Assembly: GCF_000143535.2 (NCBI RefSeq)
Contig: NC_037312.1
Coordinates: forward strand, 3,038,001-3,102,000
Direction: 5' to 3'
DNA length: 64,000 nucleotides
DNA from: Botrytis cinerea B05.10
Taxonomy: Eukaryota > Ascomycota > Leotiomycetes > Helotiales > Sclerotiniaceae
Numbering within the stretch: position 1 is the stretch's first letter; every line of letters begins with the position of its first letter. Shown in pieces: positions 60,452 through 64,000 of this stretch. Under the pieces are notes generated by a model. It worked only from the letters and a program-made list of their open reading frames with translations. It was not told the DNA's origin and did no database searches. The translations under genes and the position numbers were made by a program.

Positions 60452-61879
60452 TTACTCATCGCCGGTGACCTCCATCAGAATATAAGCAATGATCAACAGC
60501 CCGCCCCTTTGTCCCCATAATACACAATGTGACAACTTTCTTTCGGCCTTTGCTAAGAAAGCCAAGTCAACCTCGTCCTCTTCAATCAAATATCTCTCGC
60601 GATTGGGAATTGTAATAAGAGCTAATTCAATCGCAGTTTTCGCCTGATTCAGAAGACCTGCCGATCGATATGCAATCGATTCTCTCCAATACATATCCGC
60701 AAGTCTGCCTGCGCTGGGTATAAAAGTCACCTCTGTTTCATGATTATTTAGCCAGACAGCCTGGTTTATTTCCGCCTCGGTCATCGACATGCCTTCCATG
60801 AGAATTTTCTCGTGGTTTCCTTCCCACTTTGTTTCAAGTAGGTCACATGTGGTTCTCGCGCGGATGCAGGCAAGATCGAAAAGCGTCTCTGCGATGGAAT
60901 TCAAAAAGTCCACTCCACCACCTTTGCGTAAACGTTCCCCTCGCTTGCCTGAGAATTGGTAGGTTATCAATCTTTGACACTCGTTCCATGTCCTATTAGC
61001 TTTGGTCTTTCTTTCTTGTCCATAGTATACTTCTCCCTGAAGTATCATGTCTTCAATATTGTCCAAAAACATTTTTATTTGATCTTTATTGTAAGCTTCT
61101 GGCATAAAGGTGATTTCAGATGTCGCAATTGTTTTTAAATCTTTGGGTATTACCCCATTGAACTCTAGGTTAGGAAATGCTTTCAGATGAGTGCGGTATG
61201 GAGCTATGAGTCCTTCTTGTTCCTTTCGAGATAGGAAAGGTTCGGATTCTTTTGGCGAGGAAAATAATCCCGAGACTGAGGCAAACAAGGCAAAAATTCC
61301 AGAAGTTTGTTTGTCATAGGGATCAGTGAGGGTCACGACATGTTTGACATTGTCGTCGTGTTGATCAATGCTCCATCTTATAGAAGATAGTGCTCGACAA
61401 AGAATAGGGATATGACGAGCTAAAAGGATGAAGCTTGCATTGGGTTCAGGGCGTGATTTAGAGTTCCGGTAACAAATTTTGTGTGTTAAGGCGGTTCCTT
61501 TGAAGTCCTTTGAAACAGATGGGTCGGGTACAATAAAAGGAACTTGCATCTTTATAAGTGCAAGACTGATCTGGTATGGTGAGACTTCACATTCAAATCT
61601 GATGAATAGATTTTTCTTTCGCATCAAACATGTGCCCTCCTGATAGATCTGTCGGCACGTTCTTAAGATTTGTGGATGAATAGATTGTCTGGTGATGGTG
61701 ACCTCAGAAGGTGACGGTAGATCACGAAATTTGCAAGGAACCAACACTTCTTCAAAGTCACAAAGCAGAAACTCATAGATTCTGTTGCGAATCTCACCAG
61801 GGAGACCTTGAAAATTGAAACACTTCATAGATTTTGTATCTGGTGGCGAAAAGGTGGATATTCCCGTGTTCGATGGCAT
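60452..61879 (-). CDS. 2EXR/F-box-like family protein, 475 aa (paralogue 1)
   Basis: Single exon as read. Residues 19-40 (FNFQGLPGEIRNRIYEFLL) form the F-box/2EXR-like start. IHPQILRTCRQIYQEGTCLM at 69-88 is the second conserved box of this fungal family. The C-terminal region has a helical hairpin (ADMYWRESIAYRSAGLLNQA, then IELALITIPNRERYL) with TPR-like spacing. Its tandem relative at 62471 shares both boxes and the C-terminal hairpin. Function unknown. The end is uncertain: TGA/GTAAGT overlap at the stop (GATGAGTAAGTT) makes a strong donor, and an acceptor 40 nt on would give a slightly longer C-terminus. Confidence 0.8.
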   Translation of the reverse strand: MPSNTGISTFSPPDTKSMKCFNFQGLPGEIRNRIYEFLLCDFEEVLVPCKFRDLPSPSEVTITRQSIHPQILRTCRQIYQEGTCLMRKKNLFIRFECEVSPYQISLALIKMQVPFIVPDPSVSKDFKGTALTHKICYRNSKSRPEPNASFILLARHIPILCRALSSIRWSIDQHDDNVKHVVTLTDPYDKQTSGIFALFASVSGLFSSPKESEPFLSRKEQEGLIAPYRTHLKAFPNLEFNGVIPKDLKTIATSEITFMPEAYNKDQIKMFLDNIEDMILQGEVYYGQERKTKANRTWNECQRLITYQFSGKRGERLRKGGGVDFLNSIAETLFDLACIRARTTCDLLETKWEGNHEKILMEGMSMTEAEINQAVWLNNHETEVTFIPSAGRLADMYWRESIAYRSAGLLNQAKTAIELALITIPNRERYLIEEDEVDLAFLAKAERKLSHCVLWGQRGGLLIIAYILMEVTGDE

Positions 61880-62470
61880 GATGGAGCTTGGAAACTGGAT
61901 TGTTCTTGATGGTGAGTAGGAGATAAAGATTCAGAAGTTCTTATTTGTCTGCAGAAAATCTTGAGAAATTGATTGTGGAGTTGCCTGCTATTATCAAAAT
62001 TTGAATCCAATTGAGATATAACGATTGTGTTATAGAATCGGATGTAAAAAGAAGATGAACTTCTGTAATGAAAAACTTCTTGTGTAGAGGGCGGCAAAGG
62101 TAGTACGGCTTGGTGTTGATCTGCAGATTTAAGCTGCTGTACAAAAAAGCTCAACATCTTTTGATTATTAGCCTCTTAACAAACAGAGATATCATCAATT
62201 GACTAATTAAGAAGGATGAATTACCGTATCAAGCGTTACCAGCGAATATATTTCATTTAATTTCTTTCACGAGAATCTTGGTACCACACTCACGTTTATC
62301 ATAACCGTACCAAAAATTTCCTATCTATTGAATCGGCTTGAATTTGTATCGAGACTATCCCTGGGCTCAGGACACCTTTGGAACTAACATGACGAAATTG
62401 AAGCTCAATAATTTTCAGGTCTATAAAATCCGTCACTGGCACCTGGTTGGTAGCGACAGTCTTCTCGAGA
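61880..62470. other. Intergenic between tandem paralogues
   Basis: 590 bp; no gene supported. A frame overlapping the 5' end of paralogue 1 is probably its leader. Confidence 0.55.
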
Positions 62471-63712
62471 CTAGAAAGCCCCTCTTATTCTTTTCTGCTC
62501 CTCCAAGAATTCGGGATGAGTAGGCATAGCTTTCAGAGCTTCCTCAATTACTTCGGTTGCACGTGATACTTCTGCCAATCGACAGCCGACGGCTTCTCGA
62601 TATCTAAACTCTGCCAACTTATGCTGAAGTGGTGCCCAGACCTTGAGACTGCAATGATTGCTCATATTGAAGGGGTCGTCAACTATACGGGATAGAACAC
62701 GGAATAGAGCTTTTCGTTGTTGTAATCCGGCCATCTGCATCGCGTTGATGATGTATTGAAGACGATCCGATGAGAGATCAAAATACATGTTCATAAGTTG
62801 ATGTATGAAGTCCGGCTCATGGGTTTCATGCAGTGTTTTTCTTTTGCTCATTGTCAATATTCGTCGAATATTCATTAAAGCTTGACACCAGATTTGATTT
62901 GCATTTTCAACCCCTCCTCGAGCGAAAAGTTCCTTTCCTCTTGCTTCCATACTCTGTAAACCATGTATAGTTCTCTCGGAATTTAGTTGCGGGGCCCAGG
63001 TAATTCCTGATATAACAGAGTACTTCAAATCATCTGATATATTTCCTTTCAATTGGAACCCCGTGAAACCTTTGAATGCAGAACGATAAGGTGCAATGAG
63101 CGTCTCTTGTGACTTCTCGGGCAATAATGATGACTCAGAAGTGTCACCATCGTAAGCTTCGAGAATTGTAACAATATGAGCTGCTGACGTTTCATCACAA
63201 TAGGGGAGTGTTCCTATTGCACTGACGACCAGAGCTGCACATAATAGTGGAAGATGTCGATGAAGCAGCATGAATTTGTATGGCTCATCGGGTAAAACTC
63301 CTGGGGTCTTGATTGGTTCACCCAGTTCATGAGTCATTACGCAAGCCTTCTGGAAGTCATTTGCTTGCTGCTCGGTTTTGATTCTGACCATTGGAATGTA
63401 TTTTGAGAAGAAACAAATCCTTGGTTCGTCCAATCTTATGACACCAGTGACCATAACAAAAAGGTTAGTTTGTCTCATGATAACCGTCGCCTCATGATTG
63501 ATCTTTCGACAAGTCCGAAGTATTTGAGGGTAGATATCATGTTGGAGCTTAGTGATTCGTATGGGGACAAGGGTACAGCCATTGTCTCTCAAATCCTCTG
63601 GTGGGTCTTCAACTGTACATAAAAGTATCTTGTAGATATTTTGACGAGCATTAAGCGGGAGACTGAGGAAAGGAGAAGGAGTTGAGACTGGTGAGGGGGC
63701 TATTTGGTCCAT
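62471..63712 (-). CDS. 2EXR/F-box-like family protein, 413 aa (paralogue 2)
   Basis: Single exon. Residues 14-35 (FLSLPLNARQNIYKILLC) give the F-box/2EXR-like start, followed by IYPQILRTCRKINHEATVIM at 61-80. Shared with paralogue 1 are LHRHLPLLCAAL (vs LARHIPILCRAL), HIVTILEAYDGDTS (vs HVVTLTDPYDKQTS), a LIAPYRSAFKGFTGFQLKG core (vs LIAPYRTHLKAFPNLEFNG) and the C-terminal KLAEFRYREAVGCRLAEVS hairpin. The two thus descend from one tandem duplication, now quite diverged. Both are on the minus strand. Function unknown. Confidence 0.82.
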   Translation of the reverse strand: MDQIAPSPVSTPSPFLSLPLNARQNIYKILLCTVEDPPEDLRDNGCTLVPIRITKLQHDIYPQILRTCRKINHEATVIMRQTNLFVMVTGVIRLDEPRICFFSKYIPMVRIKTEQQANDFQKACVMTHELGEPIKTPGVLPDEPYKFMLLHRHLPLLCAALVVSAIGTLPYCDETSAAHIVTILEAYDGDTSESSLLPEKSQETLIAPYRSAFKGFTGFQLKGNISDDLKYSVISGITWAPQLNSERTIHGLQSMEARGKELFARGGVENANQIWCQALMNIRRILTMSKRKTLHETHEPDFIHQLMNMYFDLSSDRLQYIINAMQMAGLQQRKALFRVLSRIVDDPFNMSNHCSLKVWAPLQHKLAEFRYREAVGCRLAEVSRATEVIEEALKAMPTHPEFLEEQKRIRGAF

Positions 63713-64000
63713 GATGGTTGCTCAATTCTTCACCTGAGGGAGATAAAATGAATGTAGGAAGTATTTGGATGAAGAGCAAACAATAAAAGAGTCCATTGTG
63801 TTGGAGAGACTCCAAAGTACGATTTTGCATGGAATCTGATTTGAACCACGATTGTGTAAAGAAACATGCGAGCTGGTGGAGTACGATAGTTCTAGGTCTA
63901 TTACATAATCGTAATGTTTTCCTATCCCCAATTTTTTGACAGCTTATCGAAGTTATCGTGAAGAATTCGATTGGAGCCGGTGAACTGCAATTCTTCGATT
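63713..64000. other. Window edge, upstream of paralogue 2
   Basis: No gene supported in the last 288 bases; presumed promoter of the minus-strand gene that starts at 63712. Confidence 0.5.

Overview
The window reads as a chromosomal stretch from a filamentous ascomycete. Genes are sparse, split by short introns (mostly 45-112 nt) with GTAAGT-like donors and CTAAC-type branch sites. Intergenic DNA is A+T-rich and full of microsatellites. Several families are typical of Pezizomycotina: a HET-domain protein, BTB proteins, F-box/2EXR-like proteins, YAT-type amino-acid permease and an AspB-type septin. The overall flavour suggests a leotiomycete such as a Sclerotiniaceae relative, but that is inference from protein style, not from a search. 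I saw no tRNA, rRNA, CRISPR array or complete transposon.

Layout. 0-6 kb: a large orphan gene (minus strand, 1247 aa). 7.9-13.6 kb: two major facilitator (MFS) drug/polyamine-type transporters in the same orientation. 13.6-22.9 kb: a repeat-rich, gene-poor stretch holding a five-exon F-box gene that only appears when its small exons are joined, and a decayed BTB-associated gene. 22.9-28 kb: an amino-acid permease facing a D-amino-acid-oxidase-type FAD enzyme across a 1.4-kb shared promoter; the oxidase has a one-base frameshift. 29.4-35.4 kb, all plus strand: a DHCR24-like FAD reductase, a HET-domain protein and a BTB-like protein. 37.7-39.9 kb: a septin with a four-nucleotide first coding exon. 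39.9-44.6 kb: no supported gene. 44.6-50.9 kb: a 779-aa multi-exon orphan diverging from a PHO84-like phosphate transporter. 51.5-56.2 kb: a 2EXR protein and an F-box-like protein. 57.4-58.8 kb: an AT-hook protein. 60.5-63.7 kb: two related 2EXR/F-box-like genes in tandem.

How the genes relate. The permease and FAD oxidase form a plausible amino-acid uptake and oxidation pair. The HET and BTB genes lie next to each other on the same strand, a setting common in fungal non-self-recognition regions. The septin is the one clear housekeeping gene. Otherwise the window looks like accessory, lineage-specific DNA, with transporters and fast-evolving F-box/BTB/2EXR families interrupted by decayed copies. 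All multi-exon models were spliced by hand from donor/acceptor sequence and reading phase. None has transcript support here.
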